DNA of 64,000 bases from Gardnerella vaginalis ATCC 14018 = JCM 11026 (GTDB lineage Bacteria; Actinomycetota; Actinomycetes; Actinomycetales; Bifidobacteriaceae), in contig NZ_AP012332.1 in assembly GCF_001042655.1 (NCBI RefSeq), forward strand, positions 1,302,001 to 1,366,000. Reading direction: 5' to 3'. The position numbers and the translations under genes were made by a program. Shown here piece after piece: positions 27,477 through 41,015 of this stretch. Position 1 is the first letter of the stretch, and every line of letters starts with the position of its first letter. The notes under the pieces are model-generated. The model had not been told where the DNA came from, did no database searches, and saw only the letters and a program-made list of their open reading frames with translations.

Positions 27477-27556
27477 TCGATTCTGCAATAAATCATCAAA
27501 ATAAAATTGTCGATTCTGCAAAAATTTGCTAAAATAAAATAATCGATTTTGCAAAG
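27477..27556. promoter_or_regulatory. 33-bp-spaced direct repeats before the AAA ATPase gene
   Basis: TCGATT(C/T)TGCA occurs at 27477, 27510 and 27543, exactly 33 bp apart (three helical turns), with partial conservation of the intervening AT-rich sequence. The last copy ends 19 bases before the ATPase start. The likely meaning is an operator array, possibly autoregulatory. Confidence 0.65.
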
Positions 27557-27571
27557 AATGGCGGAATTACA

Positions 27572-29017
27572 ATGATTTATAACCTTAATCAATCAACATC
27601 TATCGCAACATACACTGAGCGCAAATTTCCACGCAAACTCTACTCACAAATGCTCAATTGGAAAAACTCTTCTAACGGAAAAACAGCACTACTCATAGAA
27701 GGACCACGACGCGTAGGAAAATCCACTATTGTAAAAGAGTTTGCGCAAAATGAGTATGAAAGCTACATCTTAGTGGATTTTTACACAGCATCTCCAGAAG
27801 TAAAACAACTATTCGAAGATCTTTCAGATTTAAACTACATCTTCTTGCAACTCCAGCTTACATATAAAACAAGCCTCAAGGAACGCAAGTCGTGCATTAT
27901 TTTTGATGAAGTTCAACTCTGCCCAAAAGCGCGCCAAGCAATTAAAGCCCTAGTAAACGATGGAAGATACGACTACATAGAAACAGGCTCACTAATTTCA
28001 ATCCACAAAAACGTTAAAAATATTCTTATTCCAAGCGAAGAACGCAAACTAAAAATGCATCCTATGGATTATGAGGAATTTAAGTGGGCACTTGGCGACA
28101 ATACAACCATTCCGCTTCTAAAAAAACTCTACGATTCTAAAAAACCAATCGGTCAAGCAGCATGCAGAAAAATGCTAAGAGATTTTAGACTTTATATGCT
28201 TGTTGGAGGAATGCCACAAGCTGTTGAAAGCTATATTGAAACCAACGATTTTAGTGTTGTAGATAGAGTAAAACGCGATATTCTTTCACTTTACGAAGAT
28301 GATTTTAGAAAAATAGACCCTACTGGTAAAATATCTGCAATTTTTGATTCCATTCCAGCTCAGCTCATGTCTAACACTTCCCGTTACCATGTTTCGAGCG
28401 TTCTTGCTGGCAACAGAGCAAATACTGTTCTTGAACAACTAGCTCAACTAGAAGATTCTGGAACTGTGCTAATCTCCCACCATACTAACGATCCTAATTC
28501 TGGAATGTCTCAACACAAAGATTTATCTAAGTTCAAACTCTTTCTTGCAGATACTGGTTTGTTTGTTACGTTAGCATTTAAAGACAAGTCTTTTACAAGC
28601 AACGACATTTATATGCGATTGTTAAACGATAAGTTGCAAGCAAATCTAGGTTATGTATACGAAAATATTGTTGCTCAAACTTTGAGCACTCATGGACACA
28701 AATTGTATTATCACACTTTTATGGACGGCGACGCGCGATTAATCGCGGACGATACTAATGTTGAGATTGACAATCACGATAATCGCCACAGCAAGTGCAA
28801 CAATCGCAACTATGAAGTAGATTTCTTGATTGCTGATAAGAACAAGATTGTGCCGATTGAAGTAAAGAGCTCAGGTTATAAAACGCATGCTTCACTTGAT
28901 TCTTTCGCGCGTAAGTTTTCCTCGCGAATTGCACGGGAAATATTGATTTATACGAAAGACTACCAACATAATGGAATGCTGGAATACATTCCAATAGTAA
29001 TGACTGAGTTCTTGTAA
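27572..29017 (+). CDS. AAA ATPase with DUF4143 C-terminal domain
   Basis: The 481-residue protein has an AAA_14-type N-terminal ATPase: Walker A GPRRVGKST (44-52) and Walker B CIIFDEV (D112, E113). A DUF4143-type C-terminal domain follows, with EVDFLI and PIEVKSS, resembling the PD-(D/E)XK nuclease core. Such proteins are abundant and often multi-copy in bifidobacteria and other gut bacteria; their role is not settled. It is the only plus-strand protein gene between the left edge and 55997. It stands alone, flanked by intergenic repeats and preceded by 33-bp-spaced repeats, which suggests a mobile or independently regulated cassette. The start ATG has a weak GGCGGA upstream. Confidence 0.88.
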   Translation: MIYNLNQSTSIATYTERKFPRKLYSQMLNWKNSSNGKTALLIEGPRRVGKSTIVKEFAQNEYESYILVDFYTASPEVKQLFEDLSDLNYIFLQLQLTYKTSLKERKSCIIFDEVQLCPKARQAIKALVNDGRYDYIETGSLISIHKNVKNILIPSEERKLKMHPMDYEEFKWALGDNTTIPLLKKLYDSKKPIGQAACRKMLRDFRLYMLVGGMPQAVESYIETNDFSVVDRVKRDILSLYEDDFRKIDPTGKISAIFDSIPAQLMSNTSRYHVSSVLAGNRANTVLEQLAQLEDSGTVLISHHTNDPNSGMSQHKDLSKFKLFLADTGLFVTLAFKDKSFTSNDIYMRLLNDKLQANLGYVYENIVAQTLSTHGHKLYYHTFMDGDARLIADDTNVEIDNHDNRHSKCNNRNYEVDFLIADKNKIVPIEVKSSGYKTHASLDSFARKFSSRIAREILIYTKDYQHNGMLEYIPIVMTEFL

Positions 29018-29052
29018 TTTGCTCACGTCTTCGCTTGCGTTGAAAGCACATA

Positions 29053-29094
29053 CGACTACAAACACGGGCAAAAAGAAACAAACACAGGCGAATC
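29053..29094. repeat. Dispersed intergenic repeat (copy 2)
   Basis: The segment from CGACTACAAACACGGGCAAA to GCGAATC is nearly the same as 27408-27448, differing by a few bases. It sits just after a sequence (29024-29050) shared with 14600-14625. Confidence 0.75.
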
Positions 29095-29126
29095 TACGAC
29101 TTCGAGCTTAAAGCGTAGCGCGAGAG

Positions 29127-29214
29127 GCGCTTTGACTGAGCTTGAAATTGCATAACGCATTTCAAGCTCCTTCAAAGCGTGATTTGGCTCAAGCATAAAG
29201 TCCAGTGGACTTTA
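29127..29214. repeat. Dispersed palindromic repeat, inverted copy of 4377-4464
   Basis: It has the same nested hairpin and adjoining 19-nt palindrome (29196-29214) as at 4377-4464, in opposite orientation and 24.7 kb away. The inner stem is GAGCTTGAAAT/ATTTCAAGCTC. Confidence 0.85.
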
Positions 29215-29275
29215 TGTGCCAAATCAGCCGAGCGGCTACTAATAGCCGCGAGGAATAGAGCGCTGAGCCGATCAA

Positions 29276-29300
29276 ACGTAAAGTCCAGTGGACTTTACGT
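29276..29300. repeat. 25-nt perfect palindrome with the TAAAGTCC core
   Basis: It is a second copy of the TAAAGTCCAGTGGACTTTA core within 80 bp, here extended by matching ACG/CGT ends. Between the two copies lies another hairpin, GCGGCTA/TAGCCGC with loop CTAA. Confidence 0.8.
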
Positions 29301-29381
29301 GCGGCGAAGACGTGAGCGCGCTTAGACCGCGCGAACGAAGTGACCGCACTTTACACCAGATTTAATACAAAACACGCAAAC

Positions 29382-29432
29382 GCAAAAAAACAAAAAGCCG
29401 CTGCAAGATGTGTAAAACAACTTGCAACGGCT
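29382..29432 (-). terminator. Rho-independent terminator of rpoBC
   Basis: On the minus strand AGCCGTTGCAAG and CTTGCAGCGGCT form a 12-bp stem (one G-T pair) with a 13-nt loop, followed by TTTTTGTTTTTTTG. It lies about 100 bp after the rpoC stop. Confidence 0.9.
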
Positions 29433-29529
29433 AATTCAATTCAGACTAGCAAAATCAAACCTAGAGATTTAAGCAAATCACCCATAAATAATATAGATAG
29501 CCTAAAATCGCCAGTTATACATAGACTGA

Positions 29530-32500
29530 TTAGTTAAGGTCATCGTCATAATCACCCTGACCACCCTGATCATCAAGGAAGTCATCTGGATTAAACTCAT
29601 CCCCAAGCTGCATATCGCCAAAATCAATGTTCGAGAAATCAACATCTCCCATGTTGCTCTCGCCAAAGTTTGACGGAGTGCCATCTGCTCCACCCAAACC
29701 AAGGTTTGGATAAACAGCATCACGCACCTCAGGATCTGCAAAGACATCCGCATTACGATAACGCGCCAAACCAGTACCAGCTGGGATGAGCTTACCAATA
29801 ATAACGTTCTCCTTCAAGCCCTTAAGATCATCTTCCTTCTGGCTCAAAGCAGCTTCAGTAAGCACGCGAGTAGTCTCCTGGAAGGATGCGGCAGAAAGCC
29901 AAGAATCTGTAGCCAAAGAAGCCTTTGTAATACCCATAAGCTCTGGACGACCAGCAGCAGGCTTACCACCATTCTTAACAGCCTCAAGATTTGCTTCACG
30001 GAACTTAGCCTGATCCACAAGTTCGCCTGGAAGAAGGTTCGTGTCTCCAGAATCAATCACCGTAATGCGGCGAAGCATCTGGTGAACAATAACCTCAATA
30101 TGCTTATCGTGAATATCAACGCCCTGAGAACGGTACACGTTGTGCACTTCTTCCACAATGTTCACCTGAGCAGCACGAGGACCAAGAATTCGCAGAATCT
30201 TCTTAGGATCCACAGAACCTTCAATCAGCTGCGTACCAACCTCAACGTGGTCTCCATCCTTAACAAGCATTGGAGCACGACGAGTTACTGGGTAAACGAT
30301 TGGCTCAACCGTAGTATCGTCTGGAGTCAAAGTCACCTGACGACCATGGTCAGTATCCTCAACCTTCACAACACCTGGGAACTCAGCAATTGGAGCTTCG
30401 CCCTTAGGTGTACGAGCCTCGAAAAGCTCGGTAACACGAGGAAGACCCTGCGTAATATCGCTTGCCGAAGCAACACCACCAGAGTGGAAGGAACGAAGCG
30501 TAAGCTGCGTACCAGGCTCACCAATGGACTGTGCTGCAACAATACCAACAGCCTCGCCAACATCAACAAGAGAGCTTGTAGCCAAAGACCAACCGTAGCA
30601 CTTTGCGCAAACGCCACGCTTAGACTCGCAAGTAAGCACAGAACGAGCCTTAACTTCTTCGACACCATGCGCAACCAAGTCACGCAAAACATCCATCGAA
30701 AGCGCGTCACCACACTTAGCCAAAACGGTTGTACCATCTGCTGGATCGAGAACATCTGCAGCAAGCAAGCGCGAGTATGGACCACCATCAGCAGCCTTAA
30801 CAAGCGTCAAATTGCCATTTTCGTCGCGGTCCGCAATCTTCATCATAAGACCACGCTTTGTGCCGCAATCTTCCTCACGAACAATAACTTCCTGAGAAAC
30901 GTCCACAAGACGACGAGTCAAGTAACCAGATTCTGCAGTACGAAGTGCGGTATCAGCCAAGCCCTTACGCGCACCGTGCTGGGAGATGAAGTACTCCAAC
31001 ACAGAAAGACCATCACGGTAGTTTGACTTAACAGGACGAGGAATAATCTCACCCTTAGGGTTTGCCACTAAGCCTCGCATACCAGCAATCTGACGAATCT
31101 GCATCCAGTTACCGCGTGCACCAGACTGAACCATGATGTTCACGTTGTTATCATCATGGAAGTTCTCGCGCATAGCATCTGCAACCTTATCGGTGCATTC
31201 AGTCCACAAGTTAATCAACTCTTGACGACGCTCTTCATCTGTAAGAAGACCCATATCGTACTGGGAGTTAATCTTTGCAGCCTGATTCTCATAGTCTTGT
31301 GCAATAGACTCACGATTTGAAGGAAGCACAATATCAGAGAATGCCATTGTAACGCCAGACCAAGGTGCTCGAGTAAAGCCAAGATCCTTCAAAGCATCAA
31401 GGGATGCGGCTACCTGAGCAGTGGAATAACGTGTAGCAATATCGTCAACAATCTTGGAGAGAACACCCTTTGGAACCTGCTGGTTCACAAACGGATAGTC
31501 CTCTGGAAGAGTGCCGTTAAACAACACGCGACCGTAGGATGTGGCGAACAATACAGTTCCATCCTTAAAGCGCTCTTCATGAACAACATCTGGGCTGCCT
31601 GGCTCTGGATCTACGACCTTAAGTTCTCCTGGCTCCCAATCCTTTGGTAGCACAAAGTCCTCTGGCACGCGGATTAATACCTTTGCCTGCATGTCAATCT
31701 CATGCTTGTCGAGTGCCATTTGAGCCTCTGCAAGCGAAGAGAAGATTCTGCCTTGACCCTTTGCACCGTCTATTACTGTAGACAAGTAGTACAAGCCCAA
31801 AATCATATCCTGAGATGGCATGGTAACAGTGTGACCATCTGCTGGCTTCAAGATATTGTCGGATGCCATCATCAAGCTGCGAGCTTCTGCCTGAGCTTCG
31901 GCGGAAAGTGGCAAATGCACTGCCATCTGGTCACCATCGAAGTCAGCGTTGAATGCGGCGCAAGCAAGTGGTGGAAGGTGAATTGCTTTACCTTCAACCA
32001 AAATTGGCTCAAATGCCTGAATACCCAAACTGTGAAGTGTAGGAGCACGGTTAAGAAGCACAGGATGTTCAGAAATAACTTCCTCAAGCACACCCCAAAC
32101 CTCGGAATCTCCGCGATCTACAAGGCGCTTTGCGCTCTTCATATTCTGAGCAAAGCCCTGATCCACCAAACGCTTAATAACGAATGGCTTAAACAGCTCC
32201 AACGCCATTGGCTTAGGCAAACCGCATTGATGCATGCGGAGGCTTGGACCAACAACGATTACGGAACGGCCAGAATAATCAACTCGCTTACCGAGCAAGT
32301 TCTGGCGGAATCGACCCTGCTTACCTTTAAGCATATCGGAAAGCGACTTTAGTGGACGGTTCGATGCACCAGTTACTGGGCGACCACGACGACCGTTGTC
32401 GAAGAGTGAATCGACTGCTTCCTGAAGCATGCGCTTTTCGTTATTAAGCATGATTTCAGGAGCACCAAGTTCAATCAACCTCTTCAAACGATTGTTACGG

Positions 32501-33549
32501 TTGATTACTCGACGGTACAAGTCGTTCAAATCGGATGTTGCAAAGCGTCCACCATCAAGCTGAACCATTGGTCGCAAATCTGGTGGGATTACTGGAATAA
32601 CGTCCAAAACCATTGCTTCTGGCTTGTTTCCAGTAGTCAAGAACGCGTTTACAACTTTAAGTCGCTTCAAAGCGCGCGCCTTGCGCTGACCAGTACCATT
32701 GTCGATTTCTTCGCGAAGTTCTACGGCAGCAGACTTAAGGTCGAAGTCCTGCAAGCGCTTCTTGATTGCTTCAGCACCCATGCAGCCTTCAAAATAGTCA
32801 CCGTAGCGGTCTTCCATTTCTCGCCAAAGGTCAACATCGCCTTCCATGTCTCCTGCGCGTAAGCCCTTAAAGCGATCGAAAACTGCGTTCAAACGCTGAA
32901 TCTGCTCATCGTAGCGAGTACGAATAGCAGCCATTTCTCGCTCTGCTCCAGCGCGCAATTTAGACTTTGCGTTGCCTTTTGCTTCGCCTGATTCTTCCAG
33001 CTCGTGCAGGTCTTCTTCTACCTTCTTTGCGCGAGCTTCAATCTCATTGTCGCGGCGCTTACGAAGATTGCCGATTTCCGTATCGAACTCGTCTTGCAAG
33101 TCTGGAAGATCTTGGTGACGCTGCTCTTCATCTACCTTAGTAACCATGTAGGCTGCAAAGTAAATAACCTTTTCCAAGTCTTTTGGAGCAATATCAAGCA
33201 GGTAACCCAAGCGGCTTGGCACACCCTTGAAGAACCAAATGTGTGTTACAGGAGCCGCAAGCTCAATATGACCCATGCGTTCACGGCGAACGCGGCTGCG
33301 TGTAACTTCCACGCCGCATCGCTCGCACACGATTCCCTTAAAGCGCACGCGCTTATACTTGCCGCACGCGCACTCCCAGTCGCGAGTAGGACCGAAAATC
33401 TGCTCACCGAACAGACCATCCTTCTCTGGTTTAAGGGTACGGTAATTAATGGTTTCTGGCTTCTTAACCTCGCCGTGGCTCCAGCTACGGATGTCGTCGG
33501 CGGTTGCCAGTCCAATCCTCAGTTTGTCAAATGCGTTGACGTCCAGCAC
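29530..33549 (-). CDS. rpoC: DNA-directed RNA polymerase subunit beta'
   Basis: The 1,339-residue largest core subunit of RNA polymerase has an N-terminal zinc ribbon, Cys60/62/75/78. The catalytic loop [14 protein letters not shown] (around residues 530-540) holds the three Mg-binding Asp. The second zinc site is in the CGTKRGL...[13 protein letters not shown] region. A strongly acidic C-terminal tail ([14 protein letters not shown]) follows. The start is GTG 33549, with AGGA eight bases upstream. It lies 87 bp downstream of rpoB in the conserved rpoBC operon and ends at a clear terminator. Nothing appears broken. Confidence 0.98.
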   Translation of the reverse strand: MLDVNAFDKLRIGLATADDIRSWSHGEVKKPETINYRTLKPEKDGLFGEQIFGPTRDWECACGKYKRVRFKGIVCERCGVEVTRSRVRRERMGHIELAAPVTHIWFFKGVPSRLGYLLDIAPKDLEKVIYFAAYMVTKVDEEQRHQDLPDLQDEFDTEIGNLRKRRDNEIEARAKKVEEDLHELEESGEAKGNAKSKLRAGAEREMAAIRTRYDEQIQRLNAVFDRFKGLRAGDMEGDVDLWREMEDRYGDYFEGCMGAEAIKKRLQDFDLKSAAVELREEIDNGTGQRKARALKRLKVVNAFLTTGNKPEAMVLDVIPVIPPDLRPMVQLDGGRFATSDLNDLYRRVINRNNRLKRLIELGAPEIMLNNEKRMLQEAVDSLFDNGRRGRPVTGASNRPLKSLSDMLKGKQGRFRQNLLGKRVDYSGRSVIVVGPSLRMHQCGLPKPMALELFKPFVIKRLVDQGFAQNMKSAKRLVDRGDSEVWGVLEEVISEHPVLLNRAPTLHSLGIQAFEPILVEGKAIHLPPLACAAFNADFDGDQMAVHLPLSAEAQAEARSLMMASDNILKPADGHTVTMPSQDMILGLYYLSTVIDGAKGQGRIFSSLAEAQMALDKHEIDMQAKVLIRVPEDFVLPKDWEPGELKVVDPEPGSPDVVHEERFKDGTVLFATSYGRVLFNGTLPEDYPFVNQQVPKGVLSKIVDDIATRYSTAQVAASLDALKDLGFTRAPWSGVTMAFSDIVLPSNRESIAQDYENQAAKINSQYDMGLLTDEERRQELINLWTECTDKVADAMRENFHDDNNVNIMVQSGARGNWMQIRQIAGMRGLVANPKGEIIPRPVKSNYRDGLSVLEYFISQHGARKGLADTALRTAESGYLTRRLVDVSQEVIVREEDCGTKRGLMMKIADRDENGNLTLVKAADGGPYSRLLAADVLDPADGTTVLAKCGDALSMDVLRDLVAHGVEEVKARSVLTCESKRGVCAKCYGWSLATSSLVDVGEAVGIVAAQSIGEPGTQLTLRSFHSGGVASASDITQGLPRVTELFEARTPKGEAPIAEFPGVVKVEDTDHGRQVTLTPDDTTVEPIVYPVTRRAPMLVKDGDHVEVGTQLIEGSVDPKKILRILGPRAAQVNIVEEVHNVYRSQGVDIHDKHIEVIVHQMLRRITVIDSGDTNLLPGELVDQAKFREANLEAVKNGGKPAAGRPELMGITKASLATDSWLSAASFQETTRVLTEAALSQKEDDLKGLKENVIIGKLIPAGTGLARYRNADVFADPEVRDAVYPNLGLGGADGTPSNFGESNMGDVDFSNIDFGDMQLGDEFNPDDFLDDQGGQGDYDDDLN

Positions 33550-33636
33550 TATTATCGTCCTGTCTCATGAAATTGTTTTTCTAAGTTTCTTAAAGTGATT
33601 AGTGATTAGTGATTAAGTTATTTCTAATCACTGGTA

Positions 33637-37203
<3,567 letters not shown>

Positions 37204-37295
37204 TGGACGTTCCTTTATCGCTAGCTAGTTTTCTTAATCCTTGGGAGCTTTAGAAAATCGCAGCAAACGCGCTTAAAATCAATGATTTTGGGTTT

Positions 37296-37330
37296 GCGGG
37301 CGCCTTCTTCGGTTCCTTGAGTATGCCCGC
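37296..37330 (-). promoter_or_regulatory. Hairpin in the rpoB leader region
   Basis: GCGGGC (37296-37301) pairs with GCCCGC (37325-37330) about 95 bp before the rpoB start. There is no T run. It could belong to the 5' leader of rpoBC; a TAAAAT sequence just upstream (minus strand) may be a -10, but no good -35 was found. Confidence 0.35.
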
Positions 37331-37402
37331 TATATGACACACCGTGTACAAAGAAACGATTTTACCCCTTCACATCGACTTTTGGCGCCATTTGTGCATG
37401 TG

Positions 37403-38119
37403 TTAGCGAACAGAAATAACCACGGGATTGCTTTGTAGTCCTGACACATCCTTATGCGCAATTTGTGCAATGTAAGTTCCGCGCGAAACTTTAGGCAAGT
37501 CGGCGTCATCTAAGCAATCCTTGCCGGTAGGCGTTCCGACTGTAGCATCCGTGCTCCATACGATTTTTTTCTCGTACGAATCACCTTTTGCCATTAACAA
37601 AGGCTTGAGTGGAATTCCGCACACATCTGATCTCCACTGCGGCTCTATTTTCTGCTGCTTTTCTTGCTTTTCTCTAGATTTATCTGATTTATCAGACTTA
37701 TCAGCACTTACGCTGTCTCCAATTGTCAACACCATTCTGCCATCCGACGCATCTATTCTGCAGGAATCGTCTCCTTCATGAACTATGCGAGCAGTAAATT
37801 CTACGCTTCCTCCCATCGGTACAGATTGCGATGCTGAGGTTAATTCAATACGAACGTCTTTTGCACTACATTTTTTTATGATTCCAACAGGTCTTGGATC
37901 TGGCACAAGTTGTTTAGATAGAGTAACGTCTGAATGTTTGCTTATAGCAGTTCCGATTGCGGCAATTCCTTTGAAAACGCTGATTATGCAAAAGATACAA
38001 AACACTAAAACAGCCAGCAGCCCCACGCAAACTATGATTCGGCGGCGAATGTACATGCGGCGGCGCGCAGCACTAATCTTCCGCTTCGGTTTACGTTTTA
38101 ACACAGGCATAGTCACCAT
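37403..38119 (-). CDS. Membrane-anchored extracytoplasmic protein of unknown function
   Basis: The 238-residue protein has a very basic N-terminus (KRKPKRKISAARRRMYIRRR) followed by one membrane segment (IIVCVGLLAVLVFCIFCIISVF). An outside domain follows that reads as an Ig-like beta fold (FTARIVHEGDDSCRIDASDG ... GTYIAQIAHKDVSGLQSNPVVISVR). A Lys/Ser/Asp/Gln-rich linker sits in the middle. Four cysteines in the outer domain may form disulfides. No family was recognised. It follows trmL on the same strand by 54 bp and may be co-transcribed with it. The start is ambiguous between 38119 and a second Met four codons in. Confidence 0.7.
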   Translation of the reverse strand: MVTMPVLKRKPKRKISAARRRMYIRRRIIVCVGLLAVLVFCIFCIISVFKGIAAIGTAISKHSDVTLSKQLVPDPRPVGIIKKCSAKDVRIELTSASQSVPMGGSVEFTARIVHEGDDSCRIDASDGRMVLTIGDSVSADKSDKSDKSREKQEKQQKIEPQWRSDVCGIPLKPLLMAKGDSYEKKIVWSTDATVGTPTGKDCLDDADLPKVSRGTYIAQIAHKDVSGLQSNPVVISVR

Positions 38120-38173
38120 TGTAATGCATGAGTAGTTTTAAGACTATTTTTGACTATAAGCTATTTTTATAGA

Positions 38174-38857
38174 CTATTTTCCGCCCTCAAATCCAAGCTG
38201 ACGCCACGCTTCATAAATGGCGATTGATGCGCAATTTGTAAGATTTAAGCTTCTAAGCGAAGGACGCATTGGCAAGCGAACCTGTTCCGCAACATGAGGG
38301 CCAGCCATAATATCCATTGGGTCTGGAATATCTCCTGGCTCTGGTCCAAAAAGCAAAATATCGTTCGGCTTATACTCAATATCTGTGTAAAGTTTTGTGG
38401 CATTTGCAGTAAACGCGATTATGCGAGAATTTGGCATTGACTCAACAAGGTTTTCAAAATTCGGGTGCATAACAACGTGTGCCATATCGTGATAATCAAG
38501 ACCCGCGCGACGAAGCTTTGTATCTTGAAGATTAAATCCAAGTGGCTCTACAAGATGCAAAATAGTGCCCGTTACCGCGCAAAGGCGAATCGCAGAGCCT
38601 GTGTTTCCTGGGATTCTAGGCGAATAGAAGCACAAGTGCGGGGTCTGAGTTTGCGCAGTGCTTGCATCTTGCGCGCTTAGCATGGCATCCATAACGCTGA
38701 TTGGATTTCCGTGCGCGTCTGTTACAAGCTCGTCCGGACCGTAGTTTGACTTTCGGTAGCCATACTCATACATCTGCTCTACACGATTGACTGGGTTTTG
38801 TGCGTCTTGCATACTTTTATCTTCTTTACTTTTATCTTCTTTACCTGTGACTTGCAT
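38174..38857 (-). CDS. trmL: tRNA (cytidine(34)-2'-O)-methyltransferase
   Basis: This SPOUT-class methyltransferase modifies the wobble base of certain leucine tRNAs. The family motifs are clear: the N-terminal IPGNTGSAIRLCAVTG, the central ILLFGPEPGDIP and the C-terminal knot RPSLRSLNLTNCASIAIYEAW, which binds S-adenosylmethionine. The protein is longer than usual (~227 versus ~155 residues) because of a charged N-terminal extension, partly encoded by a 15-bp tandem duplication (AAAGAAGATAAAAGT twice). The start could be GTG 38872, ATG 38857 or ATG 38812. If GTG is used, it overlaps the upstream transporter stop by four bases. Confidence 0.9.
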   Translation of the reverse strand: MQVTGKEDKSKEDKSMQDAQNPVNRVEQMYEYGYRKSNYGPDELVTDAHGNPISVMDAMLSAQDASTAQTQTPHLCFYSPRIPGNTGSAIRLCAVTGTILHLVEPLGFNLQDTKLRRAGLDYHDMAHVVMHPNFENLVESMPNSRIIAFTANATKLYTDIEYKPNDILLFGPEPGDIPDPMDIMAGPHVAEQVRLPMRPSLRSLNLTNCASIAIYEAWRQLGFEGGK

Positions 38858-38868
38858 ACTCGTAATAA

Positions 38869-39825
38869 TCACCTCAATAAAATCATCATAATAAAAATAA
38901 GCGCGAATCCTGCAAAATCAGCCCACGAGAACACAGCTCCCGTAAACACAACAGCCGTGATTGCCGCCATAACAGGCTCGCTCGCCCCCAAAAGCGTTCC
39001 GCGCACAGATCCAACTCGCATAACGCCAGCCAAAAACATCCAATATGCGCCAAAAGTTCCGCCAACAATCGTAAAAGTAAACAGCAAGTACGCGCGCAAA
39101 TCCAAAGGAGGCATTGTTTGCCATGGCTTCACAAATGGCATCATAATAAGACCTGCAATAATAAACGTAATTCCGTTTACAGTAAGATTTCCCCATTTTG
39201 CAATCAATTTAACTGGCATAATCGCAAGAGCCGCCGTACTTGCAGCATCTGCCAATCCCCACAAAAGTCCCATCAGCGGCAGCGAAAGCGAGCTAAAATT
39301 GCCTCCCGTTGCCATAAGCGCAGTTCCTGCAAATGCAAGCAAAACACCAATGTTTTCGCGCAAAGTCGGAGTTCTTTTTGACCGCAAACACACATAAACA
39401 AGCACAAAAAGCAGATTCAGGCTTTGCAAAACAGTAGCCGTGCCAGAATTAGTCCAGTCAATTGTAAAAAGATACGCCACTTGCGTTAAAAGCACACACA
39501 CAATACCTGTTACAACTAGCATTGGCCATGATTTTTTTGTGCTTAATGCATCAACGAGTTGCTTGCGATTAACAATTGACGCAACGATTACAAAAAGCAC
39601 GCCTGCAGCAAGCTGACGAACGCACGCGATTTGCAACGGACTCACAAGGTATTGCGACATTAGAATCTTAGAAACAGTAGCATTCGTGCCCCAAAGCGCG
39701 CCACCAAGAATCGTCAAGATTATGCCAATCATCATTGTGCGCGGACTATGATCCACCGCAGGATTTGGCTTTTTAGGCTTTATTTTTTGGATATTCTTTA
39801 CAAAACCAACATCCATGCTAAACAC
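38869..39825 (-). CDS. EamA/DMT-family transporter
   Basis: The 318-residue membrane protein has about ten helices in two repeated EamA halves (first half around GGALWGTNATVSKIL, second half around LLWGLADAASTAALAI). Members export amino acids, amines or other small metabolites, and the substrate cannot be assigned here. It has a basic N-terminal cytosolic extension. It precedes trmL on the same strand with the stop next to the trmL start, so the two are probably co-transcribed. The start is ATG 39825. Confidence 0.9.
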   Translation of the reverse strand: MFSMDVGFVKNIQKIKPKKPNPAVDHSPRTMMIGIILTILGGALWGTNATVSKILMSQYLVSPLQIACVRQLAAGVLFVIVASIVNRKQLVDALSTKKSWPMLVVTGIVCVLLTQVAYLFTIDWTNSGTATVLQSLNLLFVLVYVCLRSKRTPTLRENIGVLLAFAGTALMATGGNFSSLSLPLMGLLWGLADAASTAALAIMPVKLIAKWGNLTVNGITFIIAGLIMMPFVKPWQTMPPLDLRAYLLFTFTIVGGTFGAYWMFLAGVMRVGSVRGTLLGASEPVMAAITAVVFTGAVFSWADFAGFALIFIMMILLR

Positions 39826-40093
39826 CTTCTAAACTTACATCCCGTACTCGCTAATAATCCTGTAGTTTTGCGCATATGTAGCAAGTTGTAAGTCGCAAAC
39901 CTCGCAAATCGCTTACTACATATGAAAAATCTACACTATCACATAATCAACAACACGCACATAATCAACAACACGCAATTGCAAGGATTGTATACTCAAA
40001 TCAATCCGCCACGCGCGACTTTGCATTATCCTCAGTTTATGTTATCTTATTTAAGTTGTCTTTCGTTATGCTGTTTAGCACAATGATTGATGT

Positions 40094-40178
40094 GGAGAAT
40101 TCGCCTAGTGGTCTATGGCGCACGCTTGGAAAGCGTGTTGGTGTAACAGCCTCACGAGTTCGAATCTCGTATTCTCCG
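40094..40178 (+). tRNA. tRNA-Ser (GGA)
   Basis: The acceptor arms GGAGAAT/ATTCTCC pair fully. The anticodon stem-loop CACGCTTGGAAAGCGTG carries GGA. A long variable arm (class II) is present and the T arm is ACGAG-TTCGAAT-CTCGT. CCA is not encoded. The gap on its left (39826-40093) shows no gene. Confidence 0.95.
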
Positions 40179-40184
40179 CGCTTA

Positions 40185-40220
40185 GGGTTCTAGCCAGCAT
40201 CATTGGTTAGAACCCTTTTT
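40185..40220 (+). terminator. Terminator of tRNA-Ser
   Basis: GGGTTCTA/TAGAACCC stem with a 15-nt loop, followed by TTTTT, immediately after the tRNA. Confidence 0.9.
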
Positions 40221-40277
40221 ATATATTTGCCTATGCATCAAAATATATGAACATAAACAAGCAGCTTAGCGTCGAAC

Positions 40278-41015
40278 TCAACTGTTAGGCAATTTCTGCG
40301 CAGAACAACCATGCAAAATTGAAGCCATGCTACGTTTTTCCGCACTAGTAACGCTAAGATCGTACTTATACTTAACAGCAATCTGCCTAGCTACATAATC
40401 GCATCTAAAGGATTTATTAGATGGAAGCCAATAAGCCGCAGAAGCAGATCCTTTTTCTTGGTTCGCTGCTCCTTGAACAGCAAGAAGATTAAGCATATCG
40501 TTACCAAACTTAAGCCTCTTGGCATGACTCCATTTCCAAGCGCCTGATTGCCAAGCGTTTTCTAGTGCTACAACATGGTCGATTTGAACAAGAGCACTAG
40601 TTTTTCTTCCTCGAACAAAATTAATATTTAAACCGGTATAAGGATCGTGCAAAAGCCCTGATGCTACTTTGCAAGAACCAGAATACTTAAAACGAACCTG
40701 TTTTAAATCGCGAGCAAGAACATCTTCTCTAACATCACAGCCATTTTTATCAACATCTGTAGTCCTGTATCCAAAGACACTCCTGTTGTATCCAGACGGG
40801 TGTGATTTAGCGACTTTTAGCTTATTAAGAAGAGCAGCAGCATCTCCATCAGCAACGTATTCACCAGTAATTTCGCCGACATCATGATTGATTTTTGGCA
40901 GAACAAGCCCAATAACAATGCCTATAAGAATAGCCAAAGAAATAAGCCATATAAAAGAGGTTATTCTTTTGGATATAGGATTACTTGAATAATGCGTATT
41001 ACGATCGTACTGCAT
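40278..41015 (-). CDS. Membrane-anchored or secreted HNH nuclease (DUF1524 / GmrSD C-terminal-like)
   Basis: The 245-residue protein has one N-terminal membrane segment (SFIWLISLAILIGIVIGLVLP), so the nuclease domain is probably outside the cell. The DUF1524 HNH core is visible as QIDHVVALENAW, then MLNLLAVQGAANQEKGS, with the conserved His, Asn and Lys positions. A Tyr/Asp-rich segment (GYNRSVFGYRTTDVDKNGC) precedes it, as in actinobacterial secreted nucleases. The likely role is digestion of extracellular DNA for nucleotides or against biofilm DNA. Its start overlaps the end of the ABC-like gene by 17 bases, implying coupled translation. Confidence 0.85.
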   Translation of the reverse strand: MQYDRNTHYSSNPISKRITSFIWLISLAILIGIVIGLVLPKINHDVGEITGEYVADGDAAALLNKLKVAKSHPSGYNRSVFGYRTTDVDKNGCDVREDVLARDLKQVRFKYSGSCKVASGLLHDPYTGLNINFVRGRKTSALVQIDHVVALENAWQSGAWKWSHAKRLKFGNDMLNLLAVQGAANQEKGSASAAYWLPSNKSFRCDYVARQIAVKYKYDLSVTSAEKRSMASILHGCSAQKLPNS

